From the NCBI RefSeq assembly GCF_001904615.1, contig NZ_MRBY01000010.1:28060-92059 (forward strand): a DNA stretch of 64,000 bases, read 5' to 3'. This DNA is from [Limnothrix rosea] IAM M-220 (GTDB lineage Bacteria; Cyanobacteriota; Cyanobacteriia; Cyanobacteriales; MRBY01). Positions within the stretch are counted from its first letter, which is position 1; each line of letters begins with the position of its first letter. Position numbers and translations under genes: made by a program. The notes under the pieces were generated by a model. The model saw only the letters and a list, made by a program, of their open reading frames with translations, was not told the DNA's origin and ran no database searches. Of the stretch, positions 55,260-63,371 are shown piece after piece.

Positions 55260-56057
55260 TTATTTTGATGGCGTTTTTTCTTGGGTTTTTAGCCAAGTTT
55301 GTATGGCGGCGATCGCCTCTTCTTTGTCTTCTAATTCTTGATAGTTTGAATGTTTAATTAGCCGAGCATAGGCTTGGGATTGGGCGAGCTGACTGGGTGA
55401 GTCGTCCGGTGTAGAGAGAATTAATGTGGGGGCGGTTAATTGAGCCAGTTGATAGTTTAAATATTCAGATTTTAATCTTGCGCCACTACGAAATAAAAGC
55501 TTGCAAGTGCCGGGCGATCGCCGCAGGGTTTTGCGATGCTCAAAGGCATTTTTTATTTTCTTCTTTAAGCCTAAAAGCGGTGCAATGGGCGATATCAGTT
55601 TCAGGAACCACGGCACAAGCGGTAATGGCGAAACCAAACATTTTTCCCAGAAATAGCTCGGATTTTTGTCTGTTTCTACACCGAGGGGCGATCGCAAAAT
55701 TAGTCCTTTAATTTGCTCTGGATGATTGAGGGCGTAACGTGCTGCAACCCATGCACCAAGACCATCACCGACGAGGTAAAACTGTTTGAGGCGAATATTT
55801 TCAAACAACTCTGCAAGAACTTCACTTTCCCACTGGATGGAATAGGGCGCTGGTGGGCGTTCCGAATCGCCAAATCCTAGCAAATCTGGCGCAAAACAGT
55901 GGAATTTTTGCCCTAAAACTTCAAAATGCTCTGACCATTGGGAGCTTTCGCGGCATGCCCCATGGATAAAGATGACGGCTTCCCCTTGACCTGTTTCTCG
56001 CCAAAAAATTTGTCCTTGGCTTAGTTTTAAGCGAGAATTGCGAACGACGCAGACCAT
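55260..56057 (-). CDS. Alpha/beta hydrolase
   Basis: 265 residues. Oxyanion HGA (VIFIHGACRESSQWSEHF), a nucleophile elbow degenerate as GDGLGAW rather than G-x-S-x-G, FAPDLLGFGDSERP after strand 4. The nucleophile position appears to be Asp (VGDGLGAWVAAR), as in haloalkane dehalogenase and epoxide hydrolase relatives. No substrate is assigned. ATG start. Confidence 0.82.
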   Translation of the reverse strand: MVCVVRNSRLKLSQGQIFWRETGQGEAVIFIHGACRESSQWSEHFEVLGQKFHCFAPDLLGFGDSERPPAPYSIQWESEVLAELFENIRLKQFYLVGDGLGAWVAARYALNHPEQIKGLILRSPLGVETDKNPSYFWEKCLVSPLPLVPWFLKLISPIAPLLGLKKKIKNAFEHRKTLRRSPGTCKLLFRSGARLKSEYLNYQLAQLTAPTLILSTPDDSPSQLAQSQAYARLIKHSNYQELEDKEEAIAAIQTWLKTQEKTPSK

Positions 56058-56087
56058 AGAGGTTTCAGGGGAAGTAAAAGAAAAAAG

Positions 56088-56543
56088 TTAGGCAACAACG
56101 GTTTTTCCGTCAAGATAATCGCGCAAGATTTGGGCGTGATCGTGGCTGAGATTATTTTGGGGGATGGCAGACGGCTCAAAGGGTTTGACCTCTAAAATTT
56201 CGTCGAAATCCTGAATTTTTGTGCTAGTAGGGGCTACCGCAACGGCGATCGCCACACTCACAGCATGGAAGCGGGGATCTCGCCCCAAACTAGAATACAC
56301 TCCCACGAGACGCGAAACGTTTGTCAGCTCAAATCCCGTTTCTTCGAGTAGCTCCCGGCGAGAACAGCGAGTTAAATCTTCTCCCCAATCGAGCATGCCA
56401 CCCGGTAAACTCCATTGCCCAGTATCGCGGCGACGGGCGAGGAGAATCTGACCATCTGGTAAAACGGGGATCATCGTTGTGCCCACAAGGGGGCGACGTA
56501 AAATAAGTTTGAGGCCTGCTGCAATAAAGCGCCAAATATTCAT
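56088..56543 (-). CDS. Nudix hydrolase
   Basis: About 151 residues. A complete Nudix box is visible (GMLDWGE, then a seven-residue gap, RELLEETG), which binds Mg and cleaves nucleoside diphosphate-linked compounds. Preferred start ATG at 56543 (MNIWRFIAAG); the frame is open five codons upstream. The N-terminal segment is basic and hydrophobic. Divergent from the 2'-5' RNA ligase-like gene. Substrate unknown. Confidence 0.85.
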   Translation of the reverse strand: MNIWRFIAAGLKLILRRPLVGTTMIPVLPDGQILLARRRDTGQWSLPGGMLDWGEDLTRCSRRELLEETGFELTNVSRLVGVYSSLGRDPRFHAVSVAIAVAVAPTSTKIQDFDEILEVKPFEPSAIPQNNLSHDHAQILRDYLDGKTVVA

Positions 56544-56578
56544 TGATTTTTCTGCCAATCGCTACAGCTAAAGGGGTT

Positions 56579-57130
56579 ATGGGTAAAAGTTTATACTTCG
56601 TTGCGCTACTTCTGCCGCCTGATATCGCGGCGATCGCCACCCAGTGGAAACAATATTGCGCGGATCATTTTGACACGAAAAAAGCCTTTAATTCTCCGCC
56701 CCATATCACTTTGCAACCACCCTTCAAGGTTCATGATCGCGACCGTGACCTACTCATGGGTGTCCTAACCAAATTCGCGACGGATTCTCCAAATATTCCG
56801 GTCAAGTTAGACGGTTTTAACTGTTTTAAACCGAGGGTAATTTATATTGATGTGTTAAAGACGAATGAATTATTGATGATTCAAGAGCGATTAAAAAGAG
56901 AATTTATTGAGAGATTAGAGATTAGAGATGAACGGTATGGCGATCGCCCTTTTTGTCCCCATGCAACCATTGCATTTAAGGATTTGAGTAAAGCTAATTT
57001 TTACCGCGCTTGGCAAGAATTTCAAAATAAGCCTTTGCACCACGAATTTGTTGTCCCCGAACTCACTTTACTCAAACATAATGGTCGAGTGTGGGAAGTC
57101 GATACAACTTTTTTATTCGAAAATAGCTGA
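56579..57130 (+). CDS. 2'-5' RNA ligase family (2H phosphoesterase) protein
   Basis: 183 residues with the two H-x-T/S motifs of the 2H superfamily: HITL in SPPHITLQPPFK and HATI in CPHATIAFKDLS. Bacterial ThpR enzymes open or form 2'-5' and cyclic phosphodiester bonds in RNA; the physiological substrate is unclear. ATG at 56579 behind AAGGGG is preferred; a TTG at 56543 would add 12 residues with no conservation. Confidence 0.85.
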   Translation: MGKSLYFVALLLPPDIAAIATQWKQYCADHFDTKKAFNSPPHITLQPPFKVHDRDRDLLMGVLTKFATDSPNIPVKLDGFNCFKPRVIYIDVLKTNELLMIQERLKREFIERLEIRDERYGDRPFCPHATIAFKDLSKANFYRAWQEFQNKPLHHEFVVPELTLLKHNGRVWEVDTTFLFENS

Positions 57131-57141
57131 CATATCGGAGT

Positions 57142-57246
57142 TATAGTCTTTGTAATTAAGCCTGAGACGTTCGATCCCCCTAAAGTCCTCTGATCAAGGG
57201 AAACTTGAGGCTATCCATTATTTCATAGTCAACTGAAATGACTATA
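57142..57246. repeat. Candidate 105-bp MITE with TATAGTC ends
   Basis: The ends are inverted repeats of 18 bases with 13 matching (TATAGTC-x-TT-x-x-A-x-TT-x-A), starting with TA on each side, as in IS630/Tc1-type elements that target TA. It lies between the RNA ligase-like and the 116-residue gene. A similar TATAGTCATT end occurs at about 39033, without a clear partner. Confidence 0.5.
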
Positions 57247-57259
57247 CGTCTTTGTATTG

Positions 57260-57610
57260 TCAGGACTTCCAATCAACAATCACTTGGTAATTGGCTAAAT
57301 CATCTGCACCCAGAAGCGTCATTTTTTTCAATTTAAATTTGACAAACCCTTTGAGAATCTGCCCATCAGCCCGACGCGCAGTGATCTGGAAAGTCGGCGC
57401 AGATCGACTCTGTACCCTCCAGCGATTGCGTTTATTCTTGTAGATAACTTTGTATTGGGCTTTGATGAGTTGCAGCGATGTTCGTTGTGCCCAAGTTTTT
57501 ACCAAGGGCAGATAAAAAGCTCGGTTGATAATGCCCACAAGGTAGACGCAGAATGCCAGCATCACAATCGTTGCCACAATAATAAGTACAGCCTTTAAAA
57601 AAACTAGCAT
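57260..57610 (-). CDS. Uncharacterised membrane-anchored small protein
   Basis: 116 residues. One N-terminal transmembrane helix (VLIIVATIVMLAFCVYLVGI), then a basic beta-rich domain (YKVIYKNKRNRWRVQSRSAP, TFQITARRADGQILKGFVKF). Not recognised. Probably a periplasmic or cytosolic domain tethered to the membrane. ATG start. Confidence 0.65.
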   Translation of the reverse strand: MLVFLKAVLIIVATIVMLAFCVYLVGIINRAFYLPLVKTWAQRTSLQLIKAQYKVIYKNKRNRWRVQSRSAPTFQITARRADGQILKGFVKFKLKKMTLLGADDLANYQVIVDWKS

Positions 57611-57682
57611 TGCTCGGATTGGGGATGGATTGATTGGTTAATAAGATCGATGGGCGATCGCCTTTTTCTTCGTCTTTGAATC

Positions 57683-58363
57683 CTAATCCTTTAAAACGTA
57701 ACCAACACCGCGCACAGTATGAATCAAACGAGACTCGTCTTCTGCCTCTAGTTTCAGCCGTAAATAACGCACATAGACTTCAATGACATTGGAGTCACCC
57801 ATCGTTTCGTCATAACCCCAAACCCGCTCTAAAATTTGATTCCGCGTTAAAACCTGCTTGGCATGGGACAACAAATATTCCAGCAAATCGTATTCTTTTA
57901 CGGTTAGCTCAATCAGGCGATCGCCCCGGTAGATTTCGCGAGTCGTGCGATTAAGCCTGAGATCATCAAACCGTAAAACTTCCTTTTCGTCCGATTGATT
58001 ACGACGCAAATGGGCGCGCACCCGTGCCAACAGCTCCTCAATACTAAAAGGCTTCACCACATAATCATCCGCCCCAGCATCCAGACCCTGCACCCGATCC
58101 TGAATTTCATCCTTCGCCGTCAACATAATTACGGGTAACTCTGCCCCCGTTGCCCGCAACCGCCGACAAACCTCAACCCCCGTCATACCCGGCAACATCC
58201 AGTCGAGCAAAATCAAATCTGGTATATTTTCCCGCGCCGCCATTAACCCACTCAGACCATCCTTGGCAACAGTAACGCCATAGCCTTCACTACTAAGTTC
58301 GAGTTCGAGAAAACGCGCCAAATTATCGTCGTCTTCAATGAGGAGGAGTTTGTGATCGGTCAT
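57683..58363 (-). CDS. OmpR/PhoB-family response regulator
   Basis: 226 residues. Receiver with phosphoacceptor Asp54 (LILLDWMLPGM), Thr in VIMLTAKDE and Lys in YVVKPFS, then a winged-helix domain (LTVKEYDLLEYLLSHAKQ, HTVRGVGYVL). The kinase gene directly upstream on the same strand overlaps its start by 4 bases, so the two form one translationally coupled pair. The stimulus is unknown. Confidence 0.93.
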   Translation of the reverse strand: MTDHKLLLIEDDDNLARFLELELSSEGYGVTVAKDGLSGLMAARENIPDLILLDWMLPGMTGVEVCRRLRATGAELPVIMLTAKDEIQDRVQGLDAGADDYVVKPFSIEELLARVRAHLRRNQSDEKEVLRFDDLRLNRTTREIYRGDRLIELTVKEYDLLEYLLSHAKQVLTRNQILERVWGYDETMGDSNVIEVYVRYLRLKLEAEDESRLIHTVRGVGYVLKD

Positions 58364-59805
58364 AATTTCTTCGTCTTGAGGGGAAGCGTCACGGTGAACG
58401 TACTGCCTTGGCTCGGTTGGGAGCTTACCGTAATGTTACCGCCCATTTGGGTGAGGAGAGTTTTAACAATTGCTAACCCCAAACCAGACCCACCAGAGCG
58501 GGTACGGGCTTCGTCAGCGCGGTAGAATCGATCAAAAACTCTGGCTTGATCTACCAAGGGAATACCATCACCTTGATCACGGATATCAACTTCGACGTAA
58601 CGGGATAATTGCCGTAGCTCAACGGTAACAACGGTGTGGGCTGGCGAATATTTCAGGGCGTTATCAATGAGGTTAATAAAAACCTGTTTGAGACGGTTGC
58701 GATCGCCGCAAATTTCCACCAGCTTTTGCATCCCGATCAGTTTAATCTCACGCTTAGAGATATTCATGGACATCGCGACAATCTCTTCAAGGAGATCATT
58801 AAGAATAAATTGCGAAATATTAAGGTGCAGAAAACCACTTTCCGCCCGCGCCAAATCTAATAAATCCTGCAAAAGTTGGGTCGTCCGTTCCGCTTCCGAT
58901 GCCGCCACCGTTAAAGCTTCCCGTTGAGGTTCCGTAAGATTATCGCCCCGCCGCAACAAACTCTGGATATAACCCTGCACAATCGTTAAAGGCGTACGCA
59001 GCTCGTGAGAAACATTACCCACCAATTGTCGTTGTTGCTCCCAAGTCTCCGATAGGCGCGCCAACATTAAATTACAAGCCTGAGCCAACTCCTCAACTTC
59101 TAAAGGAGCCGTTTGTAAGGTTAATTGAGCTTGATCAAGATTTTGAGGGGAGATTTCCCCCGCTAATTTGCTCATGTCCCGCAACGGTTGCAGCGATCGC
59201 CGAATATAGAAACTAATCCCAAAAATAGCAACAACAAGAGCAATAGCACTAATCATCAGCAGATTACGCACCAGCATCACAAACATCGTTTGATCTTCAG
59301 TGATATCTTGGGCAATAATCACCATCCCCAGATTTTCCCCTTGCACAACTAGAGGCGTACTACAAAACACAAAATAGCGCCCCTGAAGCATCTGCACCTT
59401 TGGAAACAGAACATACTTCGGAATCTCGCCTAAAACCTGATTGACATCAATATCCGGGTAATTTTCTGGCGAAACACTCGCCACAACTTGGTCGTTATTA
59501 TCTGTCACCCGCAGCAGCACATTCCCCATCGACAGAAAATCAGTGGCCGGCTGTAAGCCACTACGCAAATCCTCAGATTCTCGAAATCGCGCCACATCCT
59601 CTGGAAAGCGACCCGCAATGTATTCAATATTTTGCTTGTGGGTCATGATTAGGATCTGTTCCATACGCCAACTGAGCCAAAATACAGAACCCCCCAAACC
59701 CAACGCCGTAAAGCCGATGATCCCAGCGGTCAATCTGCCCCGTAGAGAACGTAATTGTACTTTTTCTACAAAAGGCTTTAATAAATTTGACCAACGTCGA
59801 TACAT
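58360..59805 (-). CDS. Membrane histidine kinase
   Basis: 481 residues. Two transmembrane helices (~20-42 and ~180-205) flank a periplasmic sensor domain (~45-178). A HAMP region follows, then HisKA with His267 in NVSHELRTPLTIVQ. The HATPase domain has N (RLKQVFINLIDNALKY), G1 DQGDGIPL and G2 GGSGLGLAI. Translationally coupled to the response regulator downstream. Sensor ligand not known. Confidence 0.92.
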   Translation of the reverse strand: MYRRWSNLLKPFVEKVQLRSLRGRLTAGIIGFTALGLGGSVFWLSWRMEQILIMTHKQNIEYIAGRFPEDVARFRESEDLRSGLQPATDFLSMGNVLLRVTDNNDQVVASVSPENYPDIDVNQVLGEIPKYVLFPKVQMLQGRYFVFCSTPLVVQGENLGMVIIAQDITEDQTMFVMLVRNLLMISAIALVVAIFGISFYIRRSLQPLRDMSKLAGEISPQNLDQAQLTLQTAPLEVEELAQACNLMLARLSETWEQQRQLVGNVSHELRTPLTIVQGYIQSLLRRGDNLTEPQREALTVAASEAERTTQLLQDLLDLARAESGFLHLNISQFILNDLLEEIVAMSMNISKREIKLIGMQKLVEICGDRNRLKQVFINLIDNALKYSPAHTVVTVELRQLSRYVEVDIRDQGDGIPLVDQARVFDRFYRADEARTRSGGSGLGLAIVKTLLTQMGGNITVSSQPSQGSTFTVTLPLKTKKL

Positions 59806-59861
59806 GACGAGTACGGGGGGTGAGGGGGGACTAAGCTGAATTTAAGCTTAGATGACCGGGC

Positions 59862-60098
59862 TTATTCTGCCGTTTCTTCACCTTCAGCGTTTTCTTCGCC
59901 TTCAGCGGGCATTTCTTCTTCGGTCATCTCTTCGGTCTCTTCGCCTTCAGCGGGCATTTCTTCCTCAGATGCTTCAGGGGCGGTCTCTTCAGTAGGAGTT
60001 TCTTCTACAGGCTCCTCAGGAGCACCACAAGCGCCGAGAAAACCAAGGGACAGAACGGAAGCGAGTGTTAGAAGTACAAAACGTTTCATAGAAACCAT
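59862..60098 (-). CDS. Small Glu/Pro-rich acidic lipoprotein
   Basis: 78 residues from the ATG at 60098, which sits seven bases after GAGG; a further ATG at 60089 also opens the signal peptide. Lipobox FLGAC, then an acidic tail with two copies of EEEMPAEGEE. Composition only; no fold or function known. The frame is open upstream to 60227 but that part is unlikely to be translated. It lies beside the Cys-rich lipoprotein gene, on the same strand. Confidence 0.7.
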   Translation of the reverse strand: MVSMKRFVLLTLASVLSLGFLGACGAPEEPVEETPTEETAPEASEEEMPAEGEETEEMTEEEMPAEGEENAEGEETAE

Positions 60099-60405
60099 TG
60101 CTTTATCCTCAAGTTGTTTAGGAGTGTGTTGAAACAGCTTGATTATAAAGATTTGAACAGGGCAATTTACCATCGTCAGACTTTTAATGCAAAAGGTTTG
60201 AACGATGGAGGAGTAGTTGATTAACATTGTTAATCTATTCTTTACCGTATTCTTTACTGAAAGTATTAGTTGCGAGATTAGTTGTGAGTCTAAAACTTAT
60301 GTTCAGTAGCTATCCAAAGGAGTAATAGCGGCTTCGGACAGGGAAGAAGGGCATTTGTCGCTGCCGCTGTACATTATCTACCTAGAGATTAACGAAAGTA
60401 AGTGG
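60099..60405. other. 307-bp intergenic stretch
   Basis: Between the two small lipoprotein genes. AT-rich; must contain the promoter of the acidic lipoprotein. No other feature supported. Confidence 0.5.
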
Positions 60406-60696
60406 TTATTGCCCAGCACAGGGGTTTTCTTTTGCGGCGCAGGGATTTGCTTTGCCGGCGCAAGGATCTTCTTTTGCTGCACAAGGGTTGGCTTTGCCTG
60501 CACAAGGATCTTCTTTTGCTGCACAGGGATTTGCTTTGCCGGCGCAGGGGTCTGTTTTTCCAGCGCAGGGGTCTACGGTTTCGGTTTTGCTAGCGCAGGG
60601 GTTTTCTTTCGCGGCACAGGGATTAGCGCAAGCGCCTACTAAACCTAGTCCCATAACGGAGGCGATCGCCATCATCGAGAAATACTTAACCTTCAT
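60406..60696 (-). CDS. Cys-rich heptad-repeat lipoprotein
   Basis: 96 residues. Lipobox LVGAC (Cys23), then ten units of [N/D]PCA, mostly spaced seven residues apart (NPCAAKE, DPCAGKA), giving one Cys per heptad and alternating Glu, Asp and Lys. Plus-strand frames over this gene are shadows. No recognised domain; the regular thiols suggest metal or thiol chemistry at the cell envelope, which is inferred. Confidence 0.8.
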   Translation of the reverse strand: MKVKYFSMMAIASVMGLGLVGACANPCAAKENPCASKTETVDPCAGKTDPCAGKANPCAAKEDPCAGKANPCAAKEDPCAGKANPCAAKENPCAGQ

Positions 60697-60914
60697 TTAT
60701 ACAAACTCCAAATTTTTCATAACGAATACAATTAATATTAAAAAACCTAGACTTGGGTATTCAGTGAAAGCTATCTGAGAAAACCCTGAAAGTTCGAGCA
60801 TTTCTACCTCAGATAAACAAATTCTGAGACTTTAAGGTGATTTTCAGGGAGTACTTAGCCCGAAAACATACCATAGAAATAGTAATGTCTATTTAGTTAA
60901 GGCAGCCATAAATA

Positions 60915-61508
60915 ATGCGAGATTGGCACATTAACGCTCACGGTGAAATTGAAGCAGGAGCAGATGCTGAAGAGTTTGAACTGCCGCCTGAAGAGTATCG
61001 GCTATATCGTTTTCTGACGGAACTAGAAGACCTATTGCGGGACAATCCTGATGATGACCAGCTCGTTAAACAAGTTTCTCCAATGGTGCGACGTTTACTG
61101 ACGAGCTCCTACTGGCTGCAAGCGTCCTATAGTGAGCCAGACCCGAAAAAAGGGTGGTCAGTGGATATGCTTTACGATGAGCCGGAGTTTCCCCTAACGG
61201 TACAAATGGTGGCTTGGCAGCCGGGCACTGTTTCTCCTATCCATAACCATGGCGCTTGGGGCATTGTGGCGTTTGTGATGGGGTCAGAGAAAAATGTTTT
61301 GTGGCGCGAAACGGTATCCGGGGAGCTGGAGCAAGTGGGCGAACGGGTATTTGAAGCTGGTGATATTGTCACATTTGTGCCGGAAACGATTCATCATATT
61401 GAGGCGATCGGCGAAGATACAGTCGTGAGTTTTAATATTTATGGCAAAACGGATTACAAAAATCGCTACGAATTTGATCCAAAAACAGCTGATAAAAAGC
61501 TATTTTAA
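60915..61508 (+). CDS. Cysteine dioxygenase-like cupin
   Basis: 197 residues. A cupin core with the metal ligands in SPIHNHGAWGIVAFVMGSE (two His) and a later His in TFVPETIHHIEAIG. The N-terminal ~60 residues are helical. Cysteine dioxygenases oxidise cysteine to the sulfinate with Fe(II); the Cys-Tyr cofactor cannot be confirmed by eye, so related thiol dioxygenase or other cupin roles are open. ATG start. Divergent from the Cys-rich lipoprotein, 218 bases away. Confidence 0.8.
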   Translation: MRDWHINAHGEIEAGADAEEFELPPEEYRLYRFLTELEDLLRDNPDDDQLVKQVSPMVRRLLTSSYWLQASYSEPDPKKGWSVDMLYDEPEFPLTVQMVAWQPGTVSPIHNHGAWGIVAFVMGSEKNVLWRETVSGELEQVGERVFEAGDIVTFVPETIHHIEAIGEDTVVSFNIYGKTDYKNRYEFDPKTADKKLF

Positions 61509-61569
61509 GGTGGCGTAAGGAAGTTTTATGACCGGGGCGATAGTCTCAGTTTCTAGTGGGTAAGGTGCA

Positions 61570-61743
61570 ATGCTTGCAATGTTAATTTGGCTTGTTCTGT
61601 TCCTCTTGGGATCAAGTTATTTTTTTACTGAGGTCTTAACGCTGTGGCCAGATTTTTTGCTGGTTAAAGTCAGTCAGTTATTTGGGTGGTTTTGTCTTTG
61701 GGCGATCGCCGGATTTGTCCTATGGTGCTTTGCCGAAGAATAA
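61570..61743 (+). CDS. Small two-span membrane protein, 57 residues
   Basis: ATG at 61570, TAA at 61741-61743. Two hydrophobic segments (MLIWLVLFLLGSSYFF and LFGWFCLWAIAGFVLW), ending CFAEE. No paralog recognised. The length and spacing after the cupin gene (62 bases) fit a genuine gene; a HIP1 site lies inside. Function unknown. Confidence 0.6.
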   Translation: MLAMLIWLVLFLLGSSYFFTEVLTLWPDFLLVKVSQLFGWFCLWAIAGFVLWCFAEE

Positions 61744-62081
61744 AGACATTCTGTGCCGTTTTTTCGATGAACATAAAATCATCTTGTCTAAATTTGATTT
61801 TTAGAAAGAGCCAAGCAGATGATCTTTTTATTATTTTATTATTGACTTTACTATTAAACTTTTTTCGTTTATGGGCAAGCAAAACTAGCTCTGCTATGAA
61901 TGAATTGACCCAAACTTTTTTATCGACAAAAGAAATCCAACAACTCCATTGGGAGCCATGCCCCAAAGTAAATAACTTGCCCAAGACTGCAGTATCGTTA
62001 ACAAAAATCAATATTAAATAATCGATAAATCTAACTTTCCGTTTGGTGAACTATTGGATTTTCTCCGCGAAAAAAAACAGT
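61744..62081. other. 338-bp intergenic stretch
   Basis: AT-rich. Overlapping opposite-strand frames at 61670-62021 show no conserved motif, and neither is called. Confidence 0.5.
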
Positions 62082-62270
62082 TTAATAGGTTGTATCCGTA
62101 TTGATTGTAATATCTAAAGTTTCCTCATCAACCTCTATGTAGAGGCGATTGGGACGACAACAGACTTGGCAATCTTCAATATAATTTTGTAAAAAGCCTT
62201 CACTTAAGTCGATAAAAGTTATACTTCCTTCACCACAATAAGCACAAAAATATTCCGCTGTATTTTCCAT
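62082..62270 (-). CDS. CPXCG-motif Cys-rich protein
   Basis: 62 residues with a zinc-ribbon-like pair: FCAYCGEG near the start and CQVCCRPN in the middle. This is the PF14255 CPXCG family, small proteins of unknown function. The fifth position of the first motif is Gly (CAYCG), as in the family. ATG start. Confidence 0.88.
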   Translation of the reverse strand: MENTAEYFCAYCGEGSITFIDLSEGFLQNYIEDCQVCCRPNRLYIEVDEETLDITINTDTTY

Positions 62271-62424
62271 TCCATTACCTCAATTTTTCTTGCCTCAATA
62301 TGTCTCCATACTGATGGCTTAGTCACCTCAAGTTTTATGAAGGCTTGTCAGTGCTTTTTCGTATTCTAGGACACAATGAAATCAATATCGCATCATTGTC
62401 AAAGTGGGGATGAGAAGAATGATC

Positions 62425-63051
62425 ATGTTTATCGATCGATCGCCGAAAACGGGTTTAGCAGAGCATTGCGCTGAAGATCAACCCCGTGATCGTATTTTAA
62501 AAGCTGCCCTACATTTATTCGCGAAAAAAGGCTATGAAAAGACCACGACAAAGGAGCTTGCTGCTAGGGCAAATGTCGCAGAAGGAACGCTATTTCGACA
62601 CTTTACGAACAAAAAAACAATCCTTGTTGAGGTTGCGACTTTAGGTTGGATGGATTTGCTTACGGACTTTCTAACGGAGCTTAGTGAAATGGGTAGCTAT
62701 AAGGCGATCGCCCAGGTGATGCGGCGGCGAATGCTAAACATGCACAAAAATAAAGACCTCCTCAAAGTTTGCTTTATCGAAGCCCAATCCCACCCAGAAT
62801 TACGGGAGCGCATTCAAGCAGAAGTAATCGATAAAATGACCGATATTGCTGAGGCATTTTTTGAGTCTGCAATGGAAAAAGGGATTTACCGTAAAATGAA
62901 TCCCCAAATTGTGGCGCAGGTGTTTTTAGGGATGTTTGCGATCGCCGGATTTTCCGATGCAACGATTGCCGATCCCAATGCCTCTCCCGAAGCGCTACGG
63001 GAAATGGCAGAAGGCATTGCGGATATCTTTTTACATGGTGTTTTAGCCTAG
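62425..63051 (+). CDS. TetR-family transcriptional regulator
   Basis: About 208 residues. The helix-turn-helix is clear: RILKAALHLFAKKGYEKTTT, KELAARANVAEGTLFRHFTN. The C-terminal ligand domain is helical. ATG at 62425 (MFIDRSP) lies seven bases after GAGAAG and is preferred; the frame is open to a GTG at 62404. Ligand and targets unknown; it is convergent with ppa. Confidence 0.88.
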   Translation: MFIDRSPKTGLAEHCAEDQPRDRILKAALHLFAKKGYEKTTTKELAARANVAEGTLFRHFTNKKTILVEVATLGWMDLLTDFLTELSEMGSYKAIAQVMRRRMLNMHKNKDLLKVCFIEAQSHPELRERIQAEVIDKMTDIAEAFFESAMEKGIYRKMNPQIVAQVFLGMFAIAGFSDATIADPNASPEALREMAEGIADIFLHGVLA

Positions 63052-63074
63052 ATTCAGACATCAAAACACAAAAT

Positions 63075-63100
63075 AAAAAACGCACCTCCCATGAGATGCG
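63075..63100 (-). terminator. Intrinsic terminator, probably of ppa
   Basis: On the minus strand, arms 63100-63093 and 63088-63081 pair over 8 bp (one G-U) with a 4-base loop, followed by six Us. Its direction matches ppa, not the TetR gene. MITE copy B lies between it and the ppa stop codon. Confidence 0.75.
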
Positions 63101-63180
63101 CCCATCATAATTTAAGTGGTTTACTGATATTTATTGAACAATAAAAGTCTCAGTAGACCTTTTGTTATTTACTAAAAAAG

Positions 63181-63371
63181 TACTTAACGTCAGTTATGGA
63201 TAAGCATGTAGCCAAAATTCTCTAGAGAAAAAGAGACACGGGGAAGCAACGAAAATTTGCATTTTTTGAAAGCTAGTAGGATTGTTTGCATAGAAACATC
63301 TCCCGATCTCTCGCTCTCCCATTCACCGCGTCGTACTTCCGAGCATGCTTAAGCAAAACTCACGTTACTTA
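63181..63371. repeat. MITE-like intergenic element, copy B (191 bp)
   Basis: Imperfect terminal inverted repeats at 63181-63208 and 63344-63371 (22 of 28 bases pair), each including GCATG. Interior arms are GAGACACGG and the CTCGCTCTCCC region. Its right end coincides with the ppa stop codon (63369-63371). Bases 63240-63306 are identical to the first 67 bases of the window in inverse orientation. Confidence 0.85.

Noticed and set aside
60355-60778. Three plus-strand frames rich in Gly/Ala/Cys opposite the Cys-heptad lipoprotein
   Set aside because: All are shadows of the repeated minus-strand gene; a repeat of period 21 bases opens all frames.
61670-62021. Overlapping plus and minus frames of ~110 residues after the small membrane protein
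   Set aside because: AT-rich; neither has conserved motifs, and the plus frame starts inside the small membrane-protein gene.
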